From positions 1 to 27,154 of IMG/VR virus record IMGVR_UViG_3300049856_000216: a stretch of 27,154 nt of DNA. One strand, 5' to 3'. Positions 5,406-10,935 of this stretch are shown one piece after another. Both the position numbers and the translations under genes were made by a program. How positions within the stretch are numbered: the stretch's first letter is position 1; each line of letters begins with the position of its first letter. The stretch is from a virus. A model generated the notes under the pieces. That model was not told the DNA's origin. It saw nothing but the letters and a program-made list of their open reading frames with translations, and made no database searches.

Positions 5406-5582
5406 ATGCCAGCCCCTAGACTAAAAAAACCGGCGCAACCCAAGGACCGGCGCCTAGTGATCAACCTCACCGACAAGCAGCTGGACGCCTACCACGCGGC
5501 CGCGTCTCGAGCTAATCGCGCCGTATCGGACTGGGCCCGACTGCTGCTTGACGCGCAGGTACAGAGGTCCGAGGGCCCATGA
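5406..5582 (+). CDS. Small ribbon-helix-helix-like protein
   Basis: 58 residues from the ATG at 5406. After a Lys/Pro-rich start comes RRLVINLTDKQLDAYHAAA and then RAVSDWARLLLDAQ. The short strand, the helix after Thr-Asp, and the turn into a Trp-containing second helix resemble mobilisation-type and phage RHH proteins (INLT-EQL---A and VSEW-R-LL). Earlier in-frame starts lie within the repeat gene. It overlaps the replication gene by ATGA (5579-5582), so it may regulate replication genes. Confidence 0.6.
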   Translation: MPAPRLKKPAQPKDRRLVINLTDKQLDAYHAAASRANRAVSDWARLLLDAQVQRSEGP

Positions 5583-6415
5583 GTTGGGCCAGGCTTGACG
5601 ACCGGGCCAACGAGCACCGTAAGCAACTGGCAGCCGGTGCTGATGCGTGTTGGTTGTGGTGCTGCGGGCTCATGTACGCCAATCGTCAGCCAGCACGCGA
5701 CGGATTTATCCCGGCGCTGGTCTTGCCGATGCTCTATCCGTACCCGCCGCGCTTGCTGGCTAAATGCGCTGAGCGATTGGTAAGCGTAGGTCTGTGGGTA
5801 TCGGTAGATGGTGGCTACCGGATCCACCAGTTTGGCGACTGGAATAGGAGCCGTGAGCAGGTAGAGTCCGAGCGCGCGGCCACTCGTAACAGAGTAGCTA
5901 AGCATCGTAGTAACGGCGTTACACCAACCGTTACTAACGGCGTCAGTAACGCGACTGTACCGGATCCACTCCATCTCCATCTCCACTCCACTCCGGAAGC
6001 CGGAGAGCTCGCGCGCGAGGCGCCGCGTCCGTCCGGCGATCCGGATTTGGACTCACGGCTCACGTCGTGCCCGTTAAACCTCGCGAAAACCTCAGAGGAA
6101 GTCGGAATAGTGCGCGACTTCGTGCAGAAATACCGCGTTGAGCCCGAGCAGATACACGCCGCGGTGCTGGAATTCGTGAGTTACTGGACCATTGGCGGCG
6201 GAATGGGCAAAAAACACGCAGGATGGCCGCGTAAACTCCGCGAGCACCTGCGGAAAGCCTGCGAAAGGCCAGGCGGTCTCGAGCCAGTCGGCGCAATTGC
6301 ACACGCCCCGCGGCAATCCCGGCACCGTGGCTCCGAAGCGCGCGCAGAAGCCGTAGAAAGCGCCAACATACCGAGTCACCAGATGTGGAAAATGCCAGAT
6401 TATTTGAAGGATTGA
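5579..6415 (+). CDS. Replication initiator / replisome organizer-like protein
   Basis: 278 residues. The N-terminal 100 residues have the winged-helix pattern of phage replisome organizers: WARLDDRANEH, LMYANRQPARDGFIP, a CAERLVSVGLW helix, then VDGGYRIHQFGDWNRSREQVE. A basic, Ser/Thr/Val-rich linker (105-140) follows. A second helical region at 170-230 (VRDFVQKYRVEPEQIHAAVLEFVSYW, then WPRKLREHLRKA) is reminiscent of C-terminal helicase-loader regions. No ATPase motif is present. It probably binds the phage origin and recruits the host or phage helicase. The neighbouring DnaA-IV protein and the palindrome-rich DNA at 8214-8451 are candidate partners. It overlaps the RHH gene by ATGA. Confidence 0.75.
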   Translation: MSWARLDDRANEHRKQLAAGADACWLWCCGLMYANRQPARDGFIPALVLPMLYPYPPRLLAKCAERLVSVGLWVSVDGGYRIHQFGDWNRSREQVESERAATRNRVAKHRSNGVTPTVTNGVSNATVPDPLHLHLHSTPEAGELAREAPRPSGDPDLDSRLTSCPLNLAKTSEEVGIVRDFVQKYRVEPEQIHAAVLEFVSYWTIGGGMGKKHAGWPRKLREHLRKACERPGGLEPVGAIAHAPRQSRHRGSEARAEAVESANIPSHQMWKMPDYLKD

Positions 6416-6418
6416 CAA

Positions 6419-6613
6419 ATGAACCCCCAATTCCGAGCGCTTTACGGCGACGAGCTTGCCGAACAAATCGAGAAACTCAAGGCCAAATCGGCTGGGACCG
6501 AGGTCCTACGGGCCAAGCCTGCTCGTTGGCAGCCGAGCGTGCCCGAGCGTGCCCCAAGCGTGCCCGGCGCACCGGACAGCCCGGACCCCGATGTCACATG
6601 GTGGAACCGATGA
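6419..6613 (+). CDS. Small hypothetical protein
   Basis: 64 residues, no family recognised. The N-terminal half is predicted helical (ELAEQIEKLKAKSAG). The C-terminal half is Pro-rich, with PSVPERAPSVPG repeats, and ends TWWNR. It starts 3 nt after the replication gene with GAAGGA upstream. Its TGA overlaps the next ATG (ATGA, 6610-6613), which supports its being real. Confidence 0.5.
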   Translation: MNPQFRALYGDELAEQIEKLKAKSAGTEVLRAKPARWQPSVPERAPSVPGAPDSPDPDVTWWNR

Positions 6614-6906
6614 CCCGTCCCAATGGCCACGTAAAGCCGTCCAGGAGGCCCGCCAATCGCGTTTCGATGGGTCATGGCTCCCTGACGCCGTCCGACTACC
6701 GAAACGCGCTTACGAGCCCGCTAGCGTTCGTTGCCGATGTCTCGCACTGCCAGCAGTCGACGCTCCGAAAACACTACCGCTTGGCAGACGTAGTCGTCGC
6801 CAGCATGATTAGGCTCGGGTGGATTGAGTATCACTCCGCCGTCACGTGGTCGGTGCGGATTACTGCGGCGGGTCGCGCAGAGCTACAGCGCAGGAGGGCG
6901 GCATGA
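6610..6906 (+). CDS. Possible winged-helix protein, unknown role
   Basis: 98 residues from the ATG at 6610. An ATG at 6598 is also in frame. After a basic, Pro-rich start the C-terminal 60 residues read STLRKHYRLADVVVASMIRLG, then WIEYHSAVTWSVRITAAGRAE. A recognition-helix-like segment, a wing, and a final RIT-AGR motif are typical of MarR-type winged helices, but the family cannot be named. Translation is coupled on both sides by ATGA. Confidence 0.5.
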   Translation: MTRPNGHVKPSRRPANRVSMGHGSLTPSDYRNALTSPLAFVADVSHCQQSTLRKHYRLADVVVASMIRLGWIEYHSAVTWSVRITAAGRAELQRRRAA

Positions 6907-7454
6907 TGCGCCTCAGCTGGTCACTGATAATCCTCGGGGCATCCATCGGCCTAGCCCTCTGGCTGCTGTCCTGGACAGCCTACGGCGCCGAGCCACTCGA
7001 GCAACGCACACTGGCCGCCCTGCTCCGCGCCGCTCCCCAGGCTGACCAGCCCCAGGCGTTCGCCGGGGCGATTGCGAGGGCATCACAGTCAGCCCCACTG
7101 CCGCCCAGGAAATGGGCAGCATTGCTGATAGCAATAGGCACACATGAGAGCAGATTCGCGGCCGCCATCGTGGCCAACCACTGCAAGCGCTGGGAGTGTG
7201 ACCGTGGCCGGGCTCGAGGAGCATTCCAGGTCCACCGGCTCGGGTACCTAGCAGACCTATGGGACCGCTCGCCAGGTGATCCAGCGGTCCAGGTCGAGAT
7301 GGCTGACCGAGTGCTGAGGCGCTCACTCACCCGGTGCGATCCGTTCGCGCCATTTCCAGCCTCCGTGTTCCGCGCCTATCGTGGCGGGAGTTGCAGCTGG
7401 TCGCTCAAGGGCGAGGCAGCTCGGGTCGCCACCTATTCGAGGGCTGCTAAATGA
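6903..7454 (+). CDS. Lysozyme/transglycosylase-like protein with N-terminal membrane segment
   Basis: 183 residues from the ATG at 6903, with AGGAGG 5 nt upstream. Residues 6-27 are hydrophobic (LSWSLIILGASIGLALWLL) and end near AYGAEP, so the protein has either a cleaved signal peptide or a signal-arrest-release anchor. The domain after residue 65 looks like a soluble lytic transglycosylase/lysozyme fold: AALLIAIGTHESRF with Glu82 as the likely catalytic acid, then RGRARGAFQVH (101-111) and a conserved-looking FRAYRGG near the end. Probably the endolysin, exported by the host Sec system. No canonical holin is adjacent; the tiny membrane protein at 9613 is one candidate. It overlaps both neighbours by ATGA. 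Confidence 0.72.
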   Translation: MMRLSWSLIILGASIGLALWLLSWTAYGAEPLEQRTLAALLRAAPQADQPQAFAGAIARASQSAPLPPRKWAALLIAIGTHESRFAAAIVANHCKRWECDRGRARGAFQVHRLGYLADLWDRSPGDPAVQVEMADRVLRRSLTRCDPFAPFPASVFRAYRGGSCSWSLKGEAARVATYSRAAK

Positions 7455-7816
7455 ACAAACACCCCGCGAACAACGGTAAGGTCATGCTGTCGATCTGGGT
7501 AGAGGCTCCGCTGCGTGACTACGTGCGAGCGCGCGCGCTGGAAGCGAAGCAGCCAGTCAGTGAATGGGCCGGCAACGCGCTCAGGATGGCCGTACTGAAC
7601 ACGTCGCTCGGTGCGTTCTGCTTTCCTCCAGAGCACGTGCCTCCCGGGGACTATTACCCCCTCGAGTGCAACCGGCTGAGGGCGGAGTTGGCTCGGCTAT
7701 CCGAGATTATTGCTAGGATCGCGCCCTGCCGCTGTCCGACATGTGGGCCGGGCGTGCGCATTGACGAGGACGGCTGCTGCGCGACCTGTGGCTCGGATAC
7801 CGTTTGGGCTAAATGA
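7451..7816 (+). CDS. RHH-like domain fused to zinc ribbon
   Basis: 121 residues. The N-terminal 50 residues resemble an RHH protein: KVMLSIWVEAPLRDYVRARA, then QPVSEWAGNALRMAVL. A middle helix (LECNRLRAELARLSEIIARI) leads to a C-terminal zinc ribbon with CPTC (95-98) and CATC (110-113) about 12 residues apart. The combination suggests a DNA-binding regulator with a metal-stabilised tail. It is coupled by ATGA to the lysozyme upstream and to another CxxC/CxxC protein downstream. Confidence 0.6.
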   Translation: MNKHPANNGKVMLSIWVEAPLRDYVRARALEAKQPVSEWAGNALRMAVLNTSLGAFCFPPEHVPPGDYYPLECNRLRAELARLSEIIARIAPCRCPTCGPGVRIDEDGCCATCGSDTVWAK

Positions 7817-8136
7817 TCCGGCTGCTCATACCACTCAGCGCGCCCCACGGTGACAGGTGCGGTTTCTGCACGATGCTGTCCCGGAAAGCCGGCGTGTGTG
7901 TCCTGTTCCAGGAGGAACTTCCGCGCGCGCCCGACTGGGGCTATCTGAGGTGCTCGGAATGCACCGATGCGGAGCGGGCGGCGGTGGAGCTGGAGCGTGA
8001 CCGGGACGCCGCAGAAGCCCGCGCAGAGCAGCAACGGGTGATGGCGAAAGACGCCGCATTGGCGCTCAAGGCCGAGCGGGCGCGATCATTCGACTCCGAC
8101 ACTGCTCTGCGAAACAAGCTCAAGGCGGAGAAATGA
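7813..8136 (+). CDS. Zinc-knuckle plus coiled-coil small protein
   Basis: 107 residues, no family recognised. CGFC (16-19) and CSEC (47-50) can bind one zinc. Residues 52-107 are a charged Ala/Glu/Arg helix (ERAAVELERDRDAAEARAEQ and onward) expected to form a coiled coil. The gene overlaps both neighbours by ATGA. The structure suggests an adaptor or small regulator; function is unknown. Confidence 0.55.
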   Translation: MIRLLIPLSAPHGDRCGFCTMLSRKAGVCVLFQEELPRAPDWGYLRCSECTDAERAAVELERDRDAAEARAEQQRVMAKDAALALKAERARSFDSDTALRNKLKAEK

Positions 8137-8213
8137 GCATCCACCCAGCAACGTGCTTGGTCTTGCAGATTTTCCCGGTGAAATCACCCGAAGCCATGCG
8201 GCTGCTGCCCTGA
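8133..8213 (+). CDS. Possible 26-residue peptide
   Basis: The ATG at 8133 overlaps the previous TGA (ATGA) and reads 26 codons to TGA at 8211-8213. The only support is the coupling pattern shared by its neighbours. GGAG lies just upstream (AAGGCGGAGAAATG). No motif is visible. Confidence 0.3.
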   Translation: MSIHPATCLVLQIFPVKSPEAMRLLP

Positions 8214-8451
8214 GATTATAGTCATTTTTGTCTATGTCTAGGGGTCCAAAGACTTGTCCAGTCGTCTAAATCGTACTCACGCGCGCGCGTGTAGGCATAG
8301 ACTGGTTACCCACCTGGCCGGCCGATTGGGCGCCCAGTTTCGGAATAAGGCCGAACGCTGGGTCGGTCGGTATTTGCATTTTGTCTCCGGTGGCCCCCTT
8401 GCGCGTAGGCGTCTACGTGTTAGATTGATTGGGTCAGCAAGGAGAAACAAC
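8214..8451. promoter_or_regulatory. Palindrome-rich intergenic region
   Basis: No convincing gene. It holds a direct repeat (TTGTCTATGTCTA at 8228-8240 and TTGTCCAGTCGTCTA at 8255-8269), an inverted pair GTCTATG/CATAGAC (8230-8236, 8296-8302), a 14-bp alternating palindrome CACGCGCGCGCGTG (8278-8291), GGCCGGCC (8316-8323), TTGGGCGCCCAG (8326-8337) and CGTAG-GCGT-CTACG (8404-8417). It ends in a likely promoter and ribosome site. A control region, or an origin, is the natural reading. Confidence 0.6.
8399..8426 (+). promoter_or_regulatory. Possible promoter for the small-gene block
   Basis: TTGCGC (8399-8404), 16 nt, TAGATT (8421-8426, four of six to consensus). The inverted repeat CGTAG/CTACG (8404-8417) fills the spacer, as a repressor site might. 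AAGGAG (8439-8444) then precedes the ATG at 8452. Confidence 0.35.
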
Positions 8452-8709
8452 ATGATGAACACTGTAAACAGGTTTGCGGCATTGGGCACGGATGGCACTC
8501 GCCCGGTAGTTTGGGGTATGGGCGAAACTGAGGACGCAGCGATGACTGACGCTGCCATGTACGACAGCGAAACGACAGCGCTGGGTGACATGGTCATCGT
8601 GGAGATCACAGCAGAACAGGCCGCTCGGATTGAGCAGGGCGTTGTGGAAATCAGCGCCCTGGGGATTGAACTAACGCGCTCGCAAATCAGGGCACTTGCT
8701 GGCAGCTAG
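8452..8709 (+). CDS. Hypothetical protein, first gene of small-gene block
   Basis: 85 residues from the ATG at 8452, with AAGGAG 7 nt upstream. A second ATG follows directly. Not recognised. It is acidic, with a Met/Ala/Asp-rich segment (ETEDAAMTDAAMYDSETTAL) followed by VIVEITAEQAARIEQGVVEI and a C-terminal LTRSQIRALAGS helix. The upstream frame is open to 8254 but crosses the regulatory palindromes, so I did not use it. Confidence 0.6.
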   Translation: MMNTVNRFAALGTDGTRPVVWGMGETEDAAMTDAAMYDSETTALGDMVIVEITAEQAARIEQGVVEISALGIELTRSQIRALAGS

Positions 8710-8729
8710 ATGGCAGAGCAGGAGTCCAC

Positions 8730-8975
8730 ATGAAATACGGCGACTACACGGTAGACCTAAAATTCACCGTCGAATTTTCGAACGACGGAAGCGACTCAGA
8801 GATAACTGATGCGTCCATCGGAGACGTAATTTTGCCAAAGGCGCTGGCAGATCGAATCCTGATGGCACTCGGCGCCAAACAGCAGGCGGCAATTGTTGAT
8901 GGAGCATGGGAGGAGGCAGAGCCAAAAAATACGGCGGACTATGAGGACTCACACGAGGATCTGGACCTCGGATGA
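8730..8975 (+). CDS. Acidic hypothetical protein
   Basis: 81 residues with CAGGAG upstream of the ATG at 8730. The N-terminal half alternates polar and hydrophobic residues, consistent with beta strands (YTVDLKFTVEFS). The centre is ILPKALADRILMALG, and the C-terminus is highly acidic (EEAEP, YEDSHEDLDL). Such charge is common in phage DNA-mimic inhibitors, but nothing specific is recognisable. It is coupled by ATGA to the RHH gene downstream. Confidence 0.55.
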   Translation: MKYGDYTVDLKFTVEFSNDGSDSEITDASIGDVILPKALADRILMALGAKQQAAIVDGAWEEAEPKNTADYEDSHEDLDLG

Positions 8976-9205
8976 AAAAAACGAAACCCCAGCGCGGCAC
9001 GTCCGCACCGTCCGAGGAGTACTACGCCGCCCGCGGATACGGGCGGCTCAGTCTGCGGATGCCGGCCACTACACTGGCCGATCTCGGCAGACTCGCAAAA
9101 AAGCGCGGCATGTCACGCACAGAGATAGTCGGCCACCTGATTAGCAGTGTGGCAACGAGTGAGGATTTTGAAGCCTGGTGCGCCAGGCTGGGGAGGACAA
9201 AATGA
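8972..9205 (+). CDS. Ribbon-helix-helix-like protein
   Basis: 77 residues. A Lys-rich arm is followed by GYGRLSLRMPATTLADLGRL, KKRGMSRTEIVGHLISSV and a short C-terminal helix. Strand, helix, MSRTEI turn and second helix match the CopG/Arc-type RHH layout better than the other RHH candidates here. Expected to bind DNA as a dimer. The intergenic palindromes that flank this gene block are plausible targets. It overlaps both neighbours by ATGA. Confidence 0.7.
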   Translation: MKKTKPQRGTSAPSEEYYAARGYGRLSLRMPATTLADLGRLAKKRGMSRTEIVGHLISSVATSEDFEAWCARLGRTK

Positions 9206-9465
9206 AAATGACAGAAATGCTATTCCCAGGCGGGCTCGTCAGGATTGACCCCGAGCACGTATGGGTCAAGCTCCGAGCCTGGCTCCGAGCCGACCCCTCA
9301 CGAAACTGCAGCTTGCGCTACGATCATCAGGGGTATCTATGTCGCCTGACCTGGGACGCCGTAGGCAAATGGGACCAGGGCGGCACGACGGCGAGGTCGT
9401 CGCTCGGCATCGCTGACGCGCTGGCGAACGCACTGCAGGCGGCCAAGGACCGCCTGTCAGAATGA
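9202..9465 (+). CDS. Small hypothetical protein
   Basis: 87 residues from the ATG at 9202, which overlaps the previous TGA; GGGGAGG lies just upstream. An in-frame start at 9178 lies within the RHH gene. The sequence (VRIDPEHVWVKLRAWLRADP, then YDHQGYLCRLTW, and a C-terminal helix ADALANALQAAKDRL) suggests a small alpha/beta protein. Function is unknown. Confidence 0.55.
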   Translation: MKMTEMLFPGGLVRIDPEHVWVKLRAWLRADPSRNCSLRYDHQGYLCRLTWDAVGKWDQGGTTARSSLGIADALANALQAAKDRLSE

Positions 9466-9557
9466 TTCCGCTGCCACCAAAACCGTTCCCTAGCAGTTAC
9501 TGGTGGGCGCTGCCAGTGGCGATCATGGAGCGGCGGGCCTTGGCTCCCACCGGGTGA
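9462..9557 (+). CDS. Possible 31-residue protein
   Basis: The ATG at 9462 overlaps the TGA of the previous gene (ATGA) and the frame ends at 9555-9557. It begins MIPLPPKPFPSSYWWALPVA, Pro-rich then aromatic. Its stop overlaps a GTG (GTGA). Support is positional only. Confidence 0.35.
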   Translation: MIPLPPKPFPSSYWWALPVAIMERRALAPTG

Positions 9558-9616
9558 CTGTGATTTGCGACCTGATAGCGGCCGCCTTCACTGCCGAGAA
9601 GAGGAGGTCCCGGTGA
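9554..9616 (+). CDS. Possible 20-residue linking peptide
   Basis: GTG at 9554 to TGA at 9614-9616, overlapping the preceding stop and the following GTG by GTGA at each end. Its last codons contain the GAGGAGG that serves the next gene. It may exist only to couple translation. Confidence 0.25.
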   Translation: MTVICDLIAAAFTAEKRRSR

Positions 9617-9699
9617 ACTGGCGTCAGCTGCTGGGGATCGGCGTGCTGGTGGCGCTGGTGTGGGTATTGGTGTCCGCCGCTCTGACTGGGGCCCAGTAG
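9613..9699 (+). CDS. Tiny single-pass membrane protein
   Basis: 28 residues starting at GTG 9613, with GAGGAGG (9601-9607) 5 nt upstream, one of the strongest ribosome sites in the window. After MNWRQLL a continuous hydrophobic stretch (GIGVLVALVWVLVSAALTG) forms one membrane segment, with the positive residue on the N-terminal side. No homologue is recognised. Small size and one segment fit a pinholin-like, lysis-control or superinfection-exclusion peptide. It ends 5 nt before the 13-bp hairpin. Confidence 0.55.
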   Translation: MNWRQLLGIGVLVALVWVLVSAALTGAQ

Positions 9700-9704
9700 T
9701 TAGG

Positions 9705-9739
9705 GCGTCCGGTAACAACCTGGATTTGTTACCGGACGC
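9705..9739 (+). terminator. 13-bp perfect hairpin
   Basis: GCGTCCGGTAACA (9705-9717) and TGTTACCGGACGC (9727-9739) pair perfectly around a 9-nt loop, 5 nt after the stop of the membrane peptide. No U-tract follows, so it is not a classical intrinsic terminator. It could end or protect the transcript, or be a protein-binding site. Confidence 0.6.
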
Positions 9740-9746
9740 GGACAGA

Positions 9747-9788
9747 GGGCGCCCAATTGGCCGACTGGCTTGACAACTGGGCGCCCAG
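9747..9788. promoter_or_regulatory. Paired GGGCGCCC operator-like palindromes before the virion genes
   Basis: GGGCGCCC at 9747-9754 and CTGGGCGCCCAG (12-bp perfect) at 9777-9788. The second lies in the spacer of a TTGACA promoter. The first, read on the minus strand over 17 bp (9763-9747), matches 8319-8335 at 16 of 17 positions. Confidence 0.5.
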
Positions 9789-9799
9789 CGTGCCAGCTT
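9770..9799 (+). promoter_or_regulatory. Putative late (virion gene) promoter
   Basis: TTGACA (9770-9775), 18 nt, CAGCTT (9794-9799). The ATG at 9807 begins 37 nt after the -35 start, with no clear ribosome site. The palindrome CTGGGCGCCCAG occupies the spacer, so a repressor could hold virion genes off. Confidence 0.45.
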
Positions 9800-9806
9800 G
9801 GGGGCC

Positions 9807-10145
9807 ATGGGAGAACGAAACCCCGTGGTCTCTGTCCGGCGTGAGCGCGGCGAAATTGGCCGTGGCCCCGTCTGCCTAGCGTTGCGCGATATCGCTGCCC
9901 TGAGCGACAAAGCCGAACGCAAAGCACATTTGCTTGACCGCCTGGATATTATCTGGGCGGCCGCAATGGCGAAAACCTACGTGAACAAGCACGGCGACGA
10001 AATCGCTTGCCCCGACGGAGCCATCGCAATCCGCGTTGTCGAGGTCGCGTCCGAACTTGTAGACGCGCAAGGCGACACGCACGCGCGCCGTCCGGTGGAT
10101 TTGTCCGTATTCAATGGCGGCAAATCAGCCGCGAAAGCTGGCTGA
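9807..10145 (+). CDS. Hypothetical protein, possible terminase small subunit
   Basis: 112 residues from the ATG at 9807. Mostly helical: CLALRDIAALSDKAERKAHL and LDRLDIIWAAAMAKTYV, then AIAIRVVEVASELVDAQ. It is the first gene of the virion block, two genes before TerL, where a small terminase subunit is expected, and its size is acceptable. I see no diagnostic helix-turn-helix, so the assignment rests mainly on position. It overlaps the next gene by TGATG. Confidence 0.45.
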   Translation: MGERNPVVSVRRERGEIGRGPVCLALRDIAALSDKAERKAHLLDRLDIIWAAAMAKTYVNKHGDEIACPDGAIAIRVVEVASELVDAQGDTHARRPVDLSVFNGGKSAAKAG

Positions 10146-10396
10146 TGAGAGCATCTAAGCTGATTTTCAAGGGGTCCCGCGCGTATGTCGGTGGTCGTGA
10201 CGTGAGTATTATTTCGACGGAGCCCAACCAGAGCAGTGTGCAGGCCGACAGCATCGACGCAGAGGGCTCCTGGGTGGTAGTGCGTTGCGGCGACTGGACC
10301 CGCGCTTACTACGCGGGCGATGTGATGGAGATCACACCGGCCATTGATGCCATTGAGCCCGAGCGCCGGGGGCCAGGCCGTCCGAGGGGCTCGTGA
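10145..10396 (+). CDS. Small protein with C-terminal AT-hook-like motif
   Basis: 83 residues from the ATG at 10145 (TGATG overlap). The body is probably beta-rich (LIFKGSRAYVGGRDVSIIS, GSWVVVRCGDWTRAYYAGDV). The C-terminus ERRGPGRPRGS contains a GRP core flanked by Arg, as in AT-hooks that bind the DNA minor groove. Its position between the terminase candidates suggests a role near packaging, but this is only context. Its TGA overlaps the next GTG. Confidence 0.5.
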   Translation: MRASKLIFKGSRAYVGGRDVSIISTEPNQSSVQADSIDAEGSWVVVRCGDWTRAYYAGDVMEITPAIDAIEPERRGPGRPRGS

Positions 10397-10935
10397 GCCT
10401 GCCAATTCGCGGGGTGGACGAGCTGGTGACGCCGTTGCGCTCAGAAAACCACCAGGGATTTGGCCCCGTTGCCGGCATAATCAAAACTCCAGGCATCGAC
10501 GATGCGCTGGACGCGTTTGAATCTGAGGCAGACGTAGTCAAGGAAAATGTCAATCTGCTCGAGGGGGCGAAGCAGTCGCCCGGTGAGATCGAGCGTTGGA
10601 CGCGGCTTTACCAGGAGACGCTCAAGCAATGCAATGCGCGCCTCATGCCGCGCGGTATCGTGCTCGGGGCATGTGCTCCTAACCCTTCTGGGTTGGGCGC
10701 TACGTTCGTTGGAGTCGATAGCGACCAACGGGATTACCTAGTCACTCTAACGTTGCCGGCCAGAGAGCGCGCCGACTTCGCCAATGCGTCCCAGGAGAGT
10801 TTCGTCCGATGGGCGATCAATGCTGTTTGCAGTGAGGTGCTGGTTCAGCGCGAGACCTACCTGCGCCGCGCCGGCCTAGTGGGCCCGCAGGCATCACCTA
10901 GCGGCTGGGCAGGCGGCCCGGTCCGGCTCAAGTGA
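10393..10935 (+). CDS. Hypothetical protein upstream of terL
   Basis: 180 residues from the GTG at 10393 (GTGA overlap). Not recognised. Residues 30-75 are helical and acidic (DDALDAFESEADVVKENVNL), then RLYQETLKQCNARLMPRGIV, a beta segment around DQRDYLVTLTLPA, and a helical SFVRWAINAVCSEVLVQRETY. It could be an alternative small terminase or a packaging accessory. It overlaps terL by GTGA. Confidence 0.5.
   Translation: MSLPIRGVDELVTPLRSENHQGFGPVAGIIKTPGIDDALDAFESEADVVKENVNLLEGAKQSPGEIERWTRLYQETLKQCNARLMPRGIVLGACAPNPSGLGATFVGVDSDQRDYLVTLTLPARERADFANASQESFVRWAINAVCSEVLVQRETYLRRAGLVGPQASPSGWAGGPVRLK

Noticed and set aside
8254-8451. Upstream extension of the gene at 8452
   Set aside because: It crosses several palindromes, begins with TTG and has no ribosome site; AAGGAG clearly marks the ATG at 8452.
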